Notes: generated from the sequence alone by a model not told the origin. DNA of 64,000 bases from Neisseria mucosa (GCF_003044445.1 NZ_POWX01000004.1:105817-169816); one strand, 5' to 3'; positions 43,052 through 52,781 are shown, counted from the stretch's first letter. Made by a program: numbers and translations.

Positions 43052-43735
43052 TTACAGATAGAATTTTTCAACCACTTTCAAATTGTCGTCCAATTTGTAC
43101 ACCAGCGGCTGACCGGTCGGGATTTCCAAGCCCATGATGTCTTCGTCGGAAATGCCTTCGATGTGTTTTGCCAATGCGCGCAGGGAGTTGCCGTGTGCGG
43201 CGACCAAGACGCGTTTGCCGCTGAGCAATGCAGGGGCGATTTGGTCTTCCCAAAACGGCAATACGCGCTCCAAAGTAACTTTCAAATTTTCGCCGTCGGG
43301 TACGACATCGGCGGGCAGGTTGGCATAACGGCGGTCGTTGTGTGCGGAGAACGGGTCTTTCGGATCGAGCAGCGGAGGCAGGGTGTCGTAGCTGCGGCGC
43401 CAGATGTGGACTTGCTCGTCGCCGTATTTTTCGGCAGTTTGTTTTTTGTCCAAACCTTGCAGCTGGCCGTAGTGGCGTTCGTTCAGCCTCCAGCTTTTGA
43501 TTTGCGGCACGAACAGTTGGTCGGATTCTTCCAAAACGATGTTGCAGGTTTTAATCGCGCGGGTCAGGACGGAAGTGAAGGCGATGTCGAACTCGTAGCC
43601 TTTTTCCTTCAGTTTTTTACCGGCGGCGGCAGCTTCGGCAAGCCCCTGCTCGCTCAGTTTCACGTCGCGCCAGCCTGTAAACAGGTTTTTTGCGTTCCAT
43701 TCGCTTTGTCCGTGGCGGATAAATACCAATTCCAT
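43052..43735 (-). CDS. gpmA: 2,3-bisphosphoglycerate-dependent phosphoglycerate mutase
   Basis: This 227-residue glycolytic enzyme interconverts 2- and 3-phosphoglycerate. The phosphohistidine motif FIRHGQSEWN begins at residue 5, followed by NLFTGW and ERHYGQLQGL; the second catalytic His is in VAAHGNSLRAL. ATG 43735 is used because it gives the normal length and follows GGAGCATACGAC; an upstream in-frame start would add 24 unrelated residues. Identification is secure. Confidence 0.97.
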   Translation of the reverse strand: MELVFIRHGQSEWNAKNLFTGWRDVKLSEQGLAEAAAAGKKLKEKGYEFDIAFTSVLTRAIKTCNIVLEESDQLFVPQIKSWRLNERHYGQLQGLDKKQTAEKYGDEQVHIWRRSYDTLPPLLDPKDPFSAHNDRRYANLPADVVPDGENLKVTLERVLPFWEDQIAPALLSGKRVLVAAHGNSLRALAKHIEGISDEDIMGLEIPTGQPLVYKLDDNLKVVEKFYL

Positions 43736-43918
43736 GTCGTATGCTCCAATTTGAGTTCGGTAGAAGGGCTTATTTATAACATATTTCGACGGCTTCTGCC
43801 GAACCACCTACCCTACCCTTGCCTTCAGTCAAACAGCCGCTTTTCAAAATATGAAACCTGCCTGTTAAGACGACCTGCTTTATAATGTTGCCAAAATACG
43901 CTTTTACGAAAGACTTTC

Positions 43919-44491
43919 ATGACCCGACGTTTGATTATCGGCATCAGCGGAGCCAGCGGTTTCCAATACGGCATCAAGGCCTTGGCACTTTTGCGCGCAC
44001 ACGATGTCGAAACGCATCTGGTGGTATCCAAAAGCGCGGAAATGACGCGCGCGCTGGAAACACCGTATGAAAAAGACGAACTCTACCGCCTTGCCGATGT
44101 CGTCCATCCGATAAACCATATAGGCTCAGCCATCGCCAGCGGTTCGTTTAAAACCGACGGGATGCTGATTGCCCCCTGTTCGATGCGCACGCTGGCCGCA
44201 GTCGCAAACGGCTTCGGCGACAACCTGCTGACACGCGCGGCGGACGTAGTCCTGAAAGAGCGCCGCCGCCTTGTGCTGATGGTGCGTGAAGCCCCGCTCA
44301 ACCTTGCCCATCTGGACAATATGCGCCGCGTTACCGAAATGGGCGGCATCGTCTTCCCGCCTACCCCCGCCCTCTACCAGCAGCCGCAAACCATAGACGA
44401 CATCATTACCCACAGCACCGCCCACGCGCTTTCACTTTTAGGCTTCGATACCGGCACCGTACCCGAATGGACGGGTGGAACATCTTCCTAA
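43919..44491 (+). CDS. ubiX: Flavin prenyltransferase UbiX
   Basis: This 190-residue enzyme makes the prenylated FMN cofactor of the decarboxylase UbiD in ubiquinone synthesis. The flavin-binding start IIGISGASGFQYGIKAL, LIAPCSMRTLAAVANGFGDNLLTRAADVVLKERRRLVLMVREAPLN and GGIVFPPTPALYQQPQTIDDI are typical. It is slightly longer than some homologues at the C-terminus. It is transcribed toward avtA, 100 bases away. Identification is secure. Confidence 0.95.
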   Translation: MTRRLIIGISGASGFQYGIKALALLRAHDVETHLVVSKSAEMTRALETPYEKDELYRLADVVHPINHIGSAIASGSFKTDGMLIAPCSMRTLAAVANGFGDNLLTRAADVVLKERRRLVLMVREAPLNLAHLDNMRRVTEMGGIVFPPTPALYQQPQTIDDIITHSTAHALSLLGFDTGTVPEWTGGTSS

Positions 44492-44591
44492 ACATCAAAG
44501 GTCGTCTGAAACCCGTTTTCAGGCCGACAGAAAGCCTCCCTCCATATCAAGCTGATATAATCCCCGCCAATCATATTTACACGGAGTCATC

Positions 44592-45884
44592 ATGCAGTTC
44601 TCGGCATTCGGCGAAAAATTCACACAACACAGCGGCATCTTGCAACTTATGGACGACCTCGGCGACGCGCTCAAAAGCGACAAGCCCGTCAACATGCTCG
44701 GCGGCGGCAATCCGGCGCGAATCGCCGAAGTCAACGCCGTGTTCGCCGACGTATTTTCCAAGCTGGCGGCGGAACACGCGGTCGAGAACATCGGCAACTA
44801 CTCCAATCCCCAAGGCGATGCTGCGCTGATTGACGCGTTGACTGCCTTCCTCAACCGCGAATACGGCTGGAACCTGACCGCCGACAATATCGCGTTGACC
44901 AACGGTTCGCAGAACGCGTTTTTCTATCTTTTCAACCTCTTCGGCGGCAAATTCAAGGTTTCAGACGACCTTTCCGTAGAGAAAGCCATCCTGCTGCCGC
45001 TCGCGCCCGAATACATCGGCTATGCCGACGTGCATGTCGAAGGGCAGCACTTCGTTTCCGTCAAACCGAAAATCGAAGCTGTCGAACACGAAGGCGAAGC
45101 AGGCTTCTTCAAATACCGCGTGGACTTTGACGCGCTGGAAAGCCTGCCCGAACTCAAAGCGGGCAAAATCGGCGCGATTTGCTGTTCGCGCCCGACCAAC
45201 CCGACCGGTAACGTGCTGACCGACGGCGAAATGGCGCGGCTGGATGCTTTGGCGCAAGAACACGGCATTCCGCTGATTATCGACAACGCCTACGGAATGC
45301 CGTTCCCCAACATCATTTACAGCGACGTTACGCTGAATTGGCACGAAAACATCATCCTCTGCTTCAGCCTGTCCAAAGTCGGCTTACCGGGCGTGCGCAC
45401 CGGCATCATCGTCGCCGCGCCCGAAGTGGTCAAAGCCGTCAGCAGCCTGAACGCGATTGTGAATCTGTCGCCCACCCGCTTCGGCGCGGCCATCGCAACG
45501 CCGCTGTTGCGGGACGGTCGTCTGAAACAGCTTTCAGACGACGTCATCCGGCCGTTTTATCGCAATCAGGCGCAAACTGCCGTCTCACTGCTCAAGCGGG
45601 AGCTGGGCGCGTATCCGCTGAAAATCCACAAGCCAGAAGGCGCAATTTTCCTGTGGCTTTGGTTTGAAAACCTGCCCGTTTCGTCGCAAACCCTGTACGA
45701 AATGCTCAAAGCCGAAGGCACGCTGATTATTCCGGGCGAACATTTCTTCGTCGGCATCGACACGCAAGATTATCCGCATGCCCACGAGTGCATCCGCATG
45801 AGCATCGCGCAGGACGCTCAAACGCTGGAAAAAGGCATCGCCGCCATCGGCAGGGTGGTGCGCGGGTTGTATGATGCGGCGTAA
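44592..45884 (+). CDS. avtA: Valine-pyruvate aminotransferase
   Basis: This 430-residue PLP enzyme (fold type I) exchanges amino groups between valine and pyruvate and is a source of alanine. Conserved blocks are NMLGGGNPARIAEV, LTNGSQNAFFYLFNLFGG, SRPTNPTGNVLTDGEM, DNAYGMPFPNI and the PLP-lysine region FSLSKVGLPGVRTGI. Uptake sequences at about 44960 and a facing pair near 45515-45540 are part of the coding region (VSDDLS, GRLKQLSDDV). Identification is secure. Confidence 0.93.
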   Translation: MQFSAFGEKFTQHSGILQLMDDLGDALKSDKPVNMLGGGNPARIAEVNAVFADVFSKLAAEHAVENIGNYSNPQGDAALIDALTAFLNREYGWNLTADNIALTNGSQNAFFYLFNLFGGKFKVSDDLSVEKAILLPLAPEYIGYADVHVEGQHFVSVKPKIEAVEHEGEAGFFKYRVDFDALESLPELKAGKIGAICCSRPTNPTGNVLTDGEMARLDALAQEHGIPLIIDNAYGMPFPNIIYSDVTLNWHENIILCFSLSKVGLPGVRTGIIVAAPEVVKAVSSLNAIVNLSPTRFGAAIATPLLRDGRLKQLSDDVIRPFYRNQAQTAVSLLKRELGAYPLKIHKPEGAIFLWLWFENLPVSSQTLYEMLKAEGTLIIPGEHFFVGIDTQDYPHAHECIRMSIAQDAQTLEKGIAAIGRVVRGLYDAA

Positions 45885-45910
45885 ACAGTAAAGTTGAGAA
45901 CCATTCAGTC

Positions 45911-45947
45911 AAAAGGTCGTCTGAAAACAGTTTCAGACGACCTTTTT
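45911..45947 (+). terminator. Uptake-sequence hairpin terminator of avtA
   Basis: AAAAGGTCGTCTGAAA and its complement pair around a short loop with trailing Ts, 26 bases after the stop. Confidence 0.85.
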
Positions 45948-46091
45948 CTATTTCATGTGTTAGTTGATAATAAAAATTTAACAAAAATAAAAATTCAATT
46001 AATAATAACAATATTAAATTGAAGTCATAGTTTTAATAGACAAAATCTTTCTGTATAGTCTTATTCATAGCTTAAACAAAAGGAAAAATAA

Positions 46092-46163
46092 ATGTCGATA
46101 CAAGAAATTTATGAATGCCAAGAAACCGGCTACGAATATGCCTTTCGGCAAATCGTTTTATAA
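46092..46163 (+). CDS. Candidate 23-residue leader peptide upstream of catalase
   Basis: ATG 46092 is preceded by AAAAGGAAAAATAA, a good ribosome site, and the frame runs MSIQEIYECQETGYEYAFRQ and three more residues to a TAA 30 bases before katA. The upstream DNA is AT-rich with a possible -10 (TATAGT, 46054-46059). It has two aromatic-acidic clusters and one Cys. It may be a small protein, a translated leader or chance; no family is recognised. Confidence 0.4.
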   Translation: MSIQEIYECQETGYEYAFRQIVL

Positions 46164-46193
46164 ACCACCTACCATTTCACAAAGGAAATCACC

Positions 46194-47708
46194 ATGACCG
46201 TCTCTAAATGCCCTGTAACCCACCTGACCATGAACAACGGTGCGCCCGTTGCCGACAACCAAAACAGCCTGACCGCCGGTCCGCGCGGTCCGTTGCTGGC
46301 GCAGGATTTGTGGCTGAATGAAAAACTTGCCGATTTCGTGCGCGAAGTGATTCCCGAACGCCGTATGCACGCCAAAGGTTCGGGCGCATTCGGTACGTTT
46401 ACCGTGACGCACGACATTACAAAATACACCCGCGCCAAAATCTTCAGCGAAGTCGGTAAGAAAACCGAGATGTTCGCCCGTTTCACCACCGTGGCAGGCG
46501 AGCGCGGCGCAGCCGATGCAGAACGCGACATCCGCGGCTTTGCCTTGAAGTTCTATACCGAAGAAGGCAACTGGGACATGGTCGGCAACAACACGCCTGT
46601 GTTCTTCCTGCGCGACCCGCGCAAATTCCCCGACCTGAATAAGGCGGTCAAACGCGACCCGCGCACCAATATGCGTTCTGCCACGAACAACTGGGACTTC
46701 TGGACGCTGTTGCCCGAAGCCCTGCACCAAGTTACCATCGTCATGAGCGACCGCGGCATCCCCGCCAGCTACCGCCATATGCACGGTTTTGGTTCGCATA
46801 CTTACAGCTTCTGGAATGAAGCGGGCGAGCGTTTTTGGGTGAAATTCCATTTCCGCACTCAGCAAGGCATTAAAAACCTGACCGACAAAGAAGCTGCGAA
46901 AATCATCGGAGACGACCGCGAAAGCCACCAACGCGACCTGTACGAAGCCATCGAACGTGGTGAGTTTCCGAAATGGACGATGTTCATCCAAGTCATGCCT
47001 GAAGCCGATGCGGAAAAAGTGCCGTATCATCCTTTCGACCTGACCAAAGTTTGGCCGAAAAAAGACTATCCGTTAATTGAAGTGGGCGAATTCGAGTTGA
47101 ACCGCAATCCCGAAAACTTCTTCGCCGATGTGGAACAATCCGCCTTCGCACCGAGCAACCTTGTGCCCGGTATCGGCGCCAGCCCCGACAAAATGCTGCA
47201 AGCCCGTCTGTTCAATTACGCCGACGCGCAACGCTACCGCTTAGGCGTGAACTTCCGCCAAATCCCCGTCAACCGCCCGCGTTGCCCCGTCCACAGCAAC
47301 CAGCGCGACGGACAAGGCCGCGCCGACGGCAACTACGGCAGCCTGCCGCACTACGAACCCAACAGTTTCGGTCAATGGCAGGAGCAGCCCGACTTCGCCG
47401 AACCGCCTTTGAAAATCAACGGCGACGCAGCGCACTGGGACTACCGTCAAGACGATGACGACTACTTCAGCCAACCGCGCGCCTTGTTTAACCTGATGAA
47501 CGACGCGCAGAAACAGGCTTTGTTCGACAACACCGCTGCCGCCATGGGCGACGCGCCCGACTTCATCAAATACCGCCATATCCGCAACTGCCACCGTTGC
47601 GACCCCGCCTACGGCGAAGGCGTGGCAAAAGCCTTGGGGCTGACCGTTGAAGACGCACAAGCCGCCCGCGCGACCGACCCCGCATTGGGTCAGCCCGGTT
47701 TGCTGTAA
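46194..47708 (+). CDS. katA: Monofunctional haem catalase
   Basis: This 504-residue cytoplasmic enzyme splits hydrogen peroxide. The catalytic His lies in RRMHAKGSGAFGTF (about residue 58), the Asn in FALKFYTEEGNWDMVGNNTPVFF, and the haem-ligand Tyr in RLFNYADAQRYRLG. ACAAAGGAAATCACC precedes the ATG. Length and motifs fit small-subunit clade 3 catalases such as neisserial Kat. It is a single gene with a small upstream ORF. Identification is secure. Confidence 0.97.
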   Translation: MTVSKCPVTHLTMNNGAPVADNQNSLTAGPRGPLLAQDLWLNEKLADFVREVIPERRMHAKGSGAFGTFTVTHDITKYTRAKIFSEVGKKTEMFARFTTVAGERGAADAERDIRGFALKFYTEEGNWDMVGNNTPVFFLRDPRKFPDLNKAVKRDPRTNMRSATNNWDFWTLLPEALHQVTIVMSDRGIPASYRHMHGFGSHTYSFWNEAGERFWVKFHFRTQQGIKNLTDKEAAKIIGDDRESHQRDLYEAIERGEFPKWTMFIQVMPEADAEKVPYHPFDLTKVWPKKDYPLIEVGEFELNRNPENFFADVEQSAFAPSNLVPGIGASPDKMLQARLFNYADAQRYRLGVNFRQIPVNRPRCPVHSNQRDGQGRADGNYGSLPHYEPNSFGQWQEQPDFAEPPLKINGDAAHWDYRQDDDDYFSQPRALFNLMNDAQKQALFDNTAAAMGDAPDFIKYRHIRNCHRCDPAYGEGVAKALGLTVEDAQAARATDPALGQPGLL

Positions 47709-48324
47709 ATGGGAGGGGTTATGTGGATAGAGATTGAAGCGTTGTTATCCCACGCAATCAGATACCGTAAACCGTAAACCGCCGACTTGGGCGTGATACG
47801 CAAATAAGGAAGTATTGTTAAGCATCCCTTTTTTGGGAGCAATATATAAGGTCGTCTGAAAAACTTGGGAATCCGTTTTTTCAGACGACCTCTTTCAATC
47901 TCAAACCTGCCCTCTTAAGCGACTTAGGAAGTGAATAATATACCATTAAAGCAAACCGTAGCGCGGGTTCTACCCGCGAAACAGATGTAAGCACAACTGC
48001 CCGACTCAGACTAACGGACAAAAAAATCTCGCGGGCGAAGCCCACGCTACGGGGTTCGGCTTATCCACAGCGTGTTTTGATTAATCAAGGTCGTCTGAAA
48101 ACTGGGAAACCAAAGTTTTCAGACGACCTCTTTTCAATCTCAACCCTGCTTTCTTAATCAGTTCAGGAAATAGATAAGACACCCTCAAAGCAAACCGTAG
48201 CGTGGGTTCTACCCGCGAAGCAGATGTAAGCGCACAACTGCCCGATTCATACTGACGGACAACAAATCTCGCGGGCAAAGCCCACGCTACGATGTTGGTT
48301 TCTCTCAAGCGTTCGTTGATTTAA
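47709..48324. repeat. Intergenic region with a 240-base tandem repeat
   Basis: No gene is present between katA and glmS. A unit of an uptake-sequence hairpin, CTCAAACCTGCCCTCTTAA, AAAGCAAACCGTAGCG, CCCGCGAAACAGATGTAAGC and CGGGCGAAGCCCACGCTACG occupies about 47849-48086 and recurs with changes at about 48087-48323; a third uptake hairpin then ends glmS. Each unit carries two CGTAGCG-type hairpins in inverse orientation. Confidence 0.82.
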
Positions 48325-48370
48325 AAAAGGTCGTCTGAAAACTTGGTTTCCTAGTTTTCAGACGACCTTT
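48325..48370 (-). terminator. Uptake-sequence hairpin terminator of glmS
   Basis: AAAAGGTCGTCTGAAAACT pairs with AGTTTTCAGACGACCTTTT, 18 bases after the glmS stop on the minus strand. Confidence 0.85.
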
Positions 48371-48388
48371 TACCGTTCCAATCAGGCT

Positions 48389-50227
48389 TTATTCAACTGT
48401 AACCGATTTCGCCAGATTACGCGGTTTGTCCACGTCCGTGCCGCGTGCGAGGGCGGCGTGGTAGGACAGAAGCTGCACGGGGATGGTGTGCACGATCGGC
48501 GAGAGTACGCCGACGTGGCGCGGGGCGCGGATGACGTGCACGCCGTCGGTGGCGTTGAAATTGCTGTCCAAATCAGCGAAGACGAAGAGTTCGCCGCCGC
48601 GTGCGCCGACTTCCTGCATATTGGCTTTGACTTTGTCCAGCAAACCGTCGTTCGGCGCGATGACGACGACGGGCATGTTTTCGTCCACCAATGCCAGCGG
48701 GCCGTGTTTCAATTCGCCTGCGGGATAGGCTTCGGCATGGATGTAGGTGATTTCTTTCAGCTTCAACGCGCCTTCGAGAGCGATCGGGAAGTGGATGCCG
48801 CGACCTAAAAACAGTGCGCTGTTTTTCTTGGCAAATTTTTGCGCCCAAGCGGCGATTTGCGGCTCAAGGTTGAGGGCGTGTTGGATGCTGCCGGGCAGTT
48901 GGCGCAGTTCTTCGACGTATTCATGCGCTTTTTCGGCGGAAACAAAGCCGCGTTGTTTGCCCAGCGTTACCGCCAAACCAAACAAAACAACCAGTTGCGT
49001 GGTAAACGCTTTGGTTGAGGCGACACCGATTTCTGCGCCGGCGCGGGTGTACAGCACCAATTCGCTTTCGCGCGGCAGGGCGGATTCCATGACGTTGCAG
49101 ATGGACAGGCTGTGTTTGTGTCCCAAAGACTGCGCGTATTTCAGGGCTTCCATCGTGTCTAAGGTTTCGCCGGATTGGGAAATGGTGATGACCAATTGTT
49201 TCGGATCGGCAATCACGTCGCGGTAGCGGTATTCACTGGCGATTTCGACGTCGGTCGGAATTTTGGCGATGGACTCGAGCCAGTATTTGGCGGTCAGCGC
49301 GGCGTAGTAGGACGTACCGCAGGCAAGGATTTTGATGCTGCGGATGTCGTCGAACACTTCGCGTGCGTTCGCGCCGAAGTTTTCGGGTTCGAAGCCACCG
49401 TCAAGGAAGACTTCGGCGGTATCGGCGATGGCGCGCGGTTGTTCGTGGATTTCTTTTTGCATGAAGTGGCTGTAAGGGCCCAACTCCAGCGAAGCGAGCG
49501 ACAACTCGGATACTTTGACTTTGCGTTGGGTGTCGGCACCGGTTTTGTCGATCAGTTTTTCAATACCGTTCGCACTCAATACGGCAATGTCGCCGTCTTC
49601 CAAATAGGCGATGCGGCGGGTAAAGGCGATGACGGCGGATACGTCGGAGGCGATGAAGGTTTCTTGATCGCCCAATGCCACCAAGAGCGGACAGCCCATG
49701 CGTGCAACGACCATTTCTTCGGGTTTGTCCTGCGCCATCACGGCGATGGCGTACGCGCCGTGGAAACGGGCGGTAGCTGCGCGGACGGCTTCAAACAGTT
49801 TGCCGCCGTTTTGGGTGTATTCGTGATTGACGCTGTGGGCGATGACTTCGGTGTCGGTTTGCGATTCGAAGGTGTAACCCAAAGCTTTGAGGCGTTCGCG
49901 TTCGGCTTCGAAGTTTTCGATGATGCCGTTGTGGACGACGGCGATCATGCCGCCGGAGATGTGGGGGTGGGCGTTGGGTTCGGTTACGCCGCCGTGGGTC
50001 GCCCAACGGGTATGGCCGATGCCGATGTGTCCGAACACGCCTTTTTCGCGCGCGGCGTCCTCCATCAGCTGCACGCGGCCGACACGGCGCACGCGTTTGA
50101 TTTTGCCGTCTGCGTTGACGGCGATACCCGACGAGTCATAGCCACGATATTCAAGGCGTTTGAGACCGTCGGTCAGAAAATCGACTACATTGTAATTGGC
50201 GCGGATGGCGCCGACGATACCGCACAT
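48389..50227 (-). CDS. glmS: Glutamine-fructose-6-phosphate aminotransferase
   Basis: This 612-residue enzyme makes glucosamine 6-phosphate for peptidoglycan and lipooligosaccharide. The N-terminal glutaminase starts MCGIVGAIRANYNVV with the catalytic Cys after Met1. Two sugar-isomerase (SIS) domains follow with ACGTSYYAAL and TISQSGETLDTMEAL, and the end PRNLAKSVTVE is canonical. No glmS ribozyme is visible upstream, as expected outside Gram-positives. Identification is secure. Confidence 0.98.
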   Translation of the reverse strand: MCGIVGAIRANYNVVDFLTDGLKRLEYRGYDSSGIAVNADGKIKRVRRVGRVQLMEDAAREKGVFGHIGIGHTRWATHGGVTEPNAHPHISGGMIAVVHNGIIENFEAERERLKALGYTFESQTDTEVIAHSVNHEYTQNGGKLFEAVRAATARFHGAYAIAVMAQDKPEEMVVARMGCPLLVALGDQETFIASDVSAVIAFTRRIAYLEDGDIAVLSANGIEKLIDKTGADTQRKVKVSELSLASLELGPYSHFMQKEIHEQPRAIADTAEVFLDGGFEPENFGANAREVFDDIRSIKILACGTSYYAALTAKYWLESIAKIPTDVEIASEYRYRDVIADPKQLVITISQSGETLDTMEALKYAQSLGHKHSLSICNVMESALPRESELVLYTRAGAEIGVASTKAFTTQLVVLFGLAVTLGKQRGFVSAEKAHEYVEELRQLPGSIQHALNLEPQIAAWAQKFAKKNSALFLGRGIHFPIALEGALKLKEITYIHAEAYPAGELKHGPLALVDENMPVVVIAPNDGLLDKVKANMQEVGARGGELFVFADLDSNFNATDGVHVIRAPRHVGVLSPIVHTIPVQLLSYHAALARGTDVDKPRNLAKSVTVE

Positions 50228-50494
50228 ATAAGTTCCTTAGTATCTAAAAGTTGAAAAAAGACAAGACGCCGGCTTCCGAACGCCTTGCCCGAGTATTATA
50301 TCACAGCAGAATGTATCATACTGAATTTTAAAGAAATTAACATTTAAAAACCATGCAATACGCTTGCCATATCGGCATAAACGGCGGGCTAAAAAGCATT
50401 TCCAAAGCTTCTGACGGCCTTTCCCCTGCTCTAGTAACAAAATAACTGTTTTTTTCCTAGATAACTAAAACAGTTTCAAAATCCAATCATCAGC

Positions 50495-51592
50495 CTATTT
50501 TTTACGCAAAACCCATTTTACGTCCTGCCCGATCAGTTCTACCGAACGGCTTTCCCACTCGCCTTCCGAAGTTAAAACGGCGGGGTTGGCAGGGAGGGTG
50601 AGTAGGCTTCTGCCTTCGCCTAATATTTTCGGCGCTTGGTACAACACGATTTCGTCTGCCAAGCCCGCTTCGATAAAGGCAGAGGTCAGTGTCGCGCCCG
50701 CTTCGACCATAATCTCGCCGTAGCCCAGTTCTGCCAACTGAGGCAGCAGGGCGGCGAGGTCTATGCGTCCTGCGGCGTTTTCAGACGACCTCAAGATGCG
50801 GATATGAGGGAATGCGCGGTATGGTTTGAGACGTTCTTCGTCATCGACGGCGGTTACGATGACGATGGGGCTGAGGTCGTCTGAAACCATGTGGCTGCCC
50901 AACGGCGTTTGCAGTTTGCTGTCCAACACGATACGCGCGGGCTGGCGCAGCGTTGGAAAGGTGCGGACGTTGAGGCGAGGATTGTCTGCAAGCACTGTGC
51001 CGATGCCGGTTAAGACGGCGCAGCTCTCGGCACGCAAGGTTTGTACGTCTACCCTCGCTGCTTCGCCGGTAATCCAGTAGCTGCGTCCGTCGGCGAGCGC
51101 GGTTTTGCCGTCCAAGCTGGCGGCGCATTTGACGCGGACAAACGGGCGGCCGCGTTCAATACGGGAGAGGAAGCCGCGGTTGAGTTCGCGCGCTTCGGTT
51201 TCCAGCAAACCGCTTTCAGTGCGGATGCCGGCGGCTTCCAGCATTGCCAAGCCTTTGCCTGCCACCAGAGGATTGGGGTCAGTCATGGCGGCGACCACGC
51301 GTGATACGCCTGAACTAATCAGGGCTTCGGCGCAAGGCGGCGTGCGACCGTAATGGCTGCACGGTTCGAGCGTCACATAAGCCGTCGCCCCGTGCGCCAT
51401 TTCGCTAGCCTGCCGTAGCGCATGTACTTCGGCATGCGGTTCGCCCGCTTTGACATGAAACCCCTGTCCGACGATTTGGCCGCCGTGTGCAATCACGCAG
51501 CCAACGCGCGGGTTGGGTGAAGTGGAAAAACGCCCGAGCCGCGCAAGGGCAAGGGCGTTTTGCATCATTTGGGTATCAATACAATCAAACAT
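50495..51592 (-). CDS. ribD: Bifunctional riboflavin deaminase/reductase RibD
   Basis: This 365-residue protein carries out two steps of riboflavin synthesis. The N-terminal deaminase has the zinc ligands in EPHAEVHAL and LEPCSHYGRTPPCAEAL. The C-terminal reductase starts near RPFVRVKCAASLDGKTALADG and has ITGEAARVDVQTLRAE and MVEAGATLTSAFIEAGL. Two uptake sequences face each other within the reductase part (near 50780 and 50877). A lipoprotein gene and nrdR lie upstream on the same strand. Identification is secure. Confidence 0.95.
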   Translation of the reverse strand: MFDCIDTQMMQNALALARLGRFSTSPNPRVGCVIAHGGQIVGQGFHVKAGEPHAEVHALRQASEMAHGATAYVTLEPCSHYGRTPPCAEALISSGVSRVVAAMTDPNPLVAGKGLAMLEAAGIRTESGLLETEARELNRGFLSRIERGRPFVRVKCAASLDGKTALADGRSYWITGEAARVDVQTLRAESCAVLTGIGTVLADNPRLNVRTFPTLRQPARIVLDSKLQTPLGSHMVSDDLSPIVIVTAVDDEERLKPYRAFPHIRILRSSENAAGRIDLAALLPQLAELGYGEIMVEAGATLTSAFIEAGLADEIVLYQAPKILGEGRSLLTLPANPAVLTSEGEWESRSVELIGQDVKWVLRKK

Positions 51593-51662
51593 AATTTGGA
51601 TTTCTTAAAGTTTTCCGTTTTCAGACGACCTTTTCTTTCACCGTATTCAGTTCGTCAAAGCA

Positions 51663-52193
51663 TTAACGCGACAAGCTCAATTCTTTCAACACTTCCGACA
51701 ATTCCTTCTGGCCCGCGTGATGGCTGTACGCGCAAACGGTATAAATATTGGCTTCGTGAATGGCGATGCAGTATTGGTTGAACTTTCCTTGCCGGTCTTC
51801 GCGGTCGGTTTGGTAATTCATGCGGTTGTCGGTGGCGATACCGACGCGGACATTTTGAGTCTCGTCCGATTGCAGCGCGGTTTTGAGTTCGGCGAAATAG
51901 GCTTTGGCATCCGTTTGGGCTGGACCGTTGTTCGCCGCATAAATCGTAATGCGCGCTTCAGGGTCGTGTTGGAGCAGAATCAGGCTGGAGGCGGGAACGT
52001 TTTTCGGATGGCGGGCGGAATCGGCAATGATGTCGGTGAAGTGGCTGTTGTGAACGGAGATAGAAATTTTGCCATCCATGCTCGTCAGCGTTTGAACCGT
52101 ATCGGAGGCGGCTTTCGACACGGTATCGCCCTGCTCGGGGCTACAGGCGGCAAGGCAGAATAGTGCGGCGGCTACGGATAAAACTCTTTTCAT
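51663..52193 (-). CDS. Putative lipoprotein of unknown function
   Basis: This 176-residue protein has a signal with lipobox (MKRVLSVAAALFCLAACS, Cys at residue 17), then a folded domain with SMDGKISISVHNSHFTDIIADS, ARITIYAANNGPAQTDAKAYFAELK and YCIAIHEANIYTVCAYSHHAGQKELSEVLKEL. ATG 52193 is chosen because AAGAGGATGTTT precedes it; two in-frame ATGs lie further upstream (52199, 52208). It lies between nrdR and ribD on the same strand and may be cotranscribed. I do not recognise a family. Confidence 0.8.
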   Translation of the reverse strand: MKRVLSVAAALFCLAACSPEQGDTVSKAASDTVQTLTSMDGKISISVHNSHFTDIIADSARHPKNVPASSLILLQHDPEARITIYAANNGPAQTDAKAYFAELKTALQSDETQNVRVGIATDNRMNYQTDREDRQGKFNQYCIAIHEANIYTVCAYSHHAGQKELSEVLKELSLSR

Positions 52194-52232
52194 AAACATC
52201 CTCTTCATATCAACACACCGCTTTCAGACGAC

Positions 52233-52694
52233 CTATTTCCCGTCGGTCTGCACCAGCGTGGCGATTGCCTGAGTAAACTCGGACACGTCGTTGAAACTTT
52301 TATAAACGGAAGCAAAACGGACATAAGCGACCTGATCGATTTTTGCCAATTCCTCCATCGCCATTTCCCCCACCATGCGCGACGGCACTTCCTTTTTACC
52401 CGACTGATACAGACGCTGCTCAATCAGCGCAACCGTTTCGTCGATTTTTTCCTGCGCAATGGGGCGTTTGTGCAAAGCCCGTTCCAAACTGGTTTTCAGC
52501 TTGTGCGGATTAAACGCCACGCGCGTGCCGTTGGATTTAATGACCTGCGGCATCCGCATTTCAACCGTTTCAAACGTACTGAACCGCTGCCCGCACTCCA
52601 AACAGCGGCGGCGGCGGCGGATGCTGTTCGTCTCTTCCAAGAGTCGCGAATCAGTGACTTGAGTATTAGGATGCTGACAAAACGGACATTTCAT
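52233..52694 (-). CDS. nrdR: Transcriptional repressor NrdR
   Basis: This 153-residue protein represses ribonucleotide reductase genes when dATP is high. It has the zinc ribbon MKCPFCQHPNTQVTDSR with CLECGQRFSTFE (four Cys), followed by the ATP-cone with VIKSNGTRVAFNPHKLKTSLERALHKRP. Length is typical. It is next to ribD, a common bacterial arrangement, with the lipoprotein gene between. Identification is secure. Confidence 0.97.
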   Translation of the reverse strand: MKCPFCQHPNTQVTDSRLLEETNSIRRRRRCLECGQRFSTFETVEMRMPQVIKSNGTRVAFNPHKLKTSLERALHKRPIAQEKIDETVALIEQRLYQSGKKEVPSRMVGEMAMEELAKIDQVAYVRFASVYKSFNDVSEFTQAIATLVQTDGK

Positions 52695-52781
52695 AAGTTT
52701 TTGAATTTATTTGTTTGTGAAACGGAATTGTAGCCGATTGAGCTATTCCCGTATAGTCGGTGGGTTTATTGTGGGTTGAAG

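Noticed and set aside
46027..46070. Four ATAG words upstream of katA as an OxyR site
   Set aside because: The spacing does not fit the ATAGNTNNNANCTAT pattern, so I do not call an OxyR box.
49175..50254. 359-residue plus-strand frame opposite glmS
   Set aside because: Antisense shadow of glmS with no ribosome site or domain.
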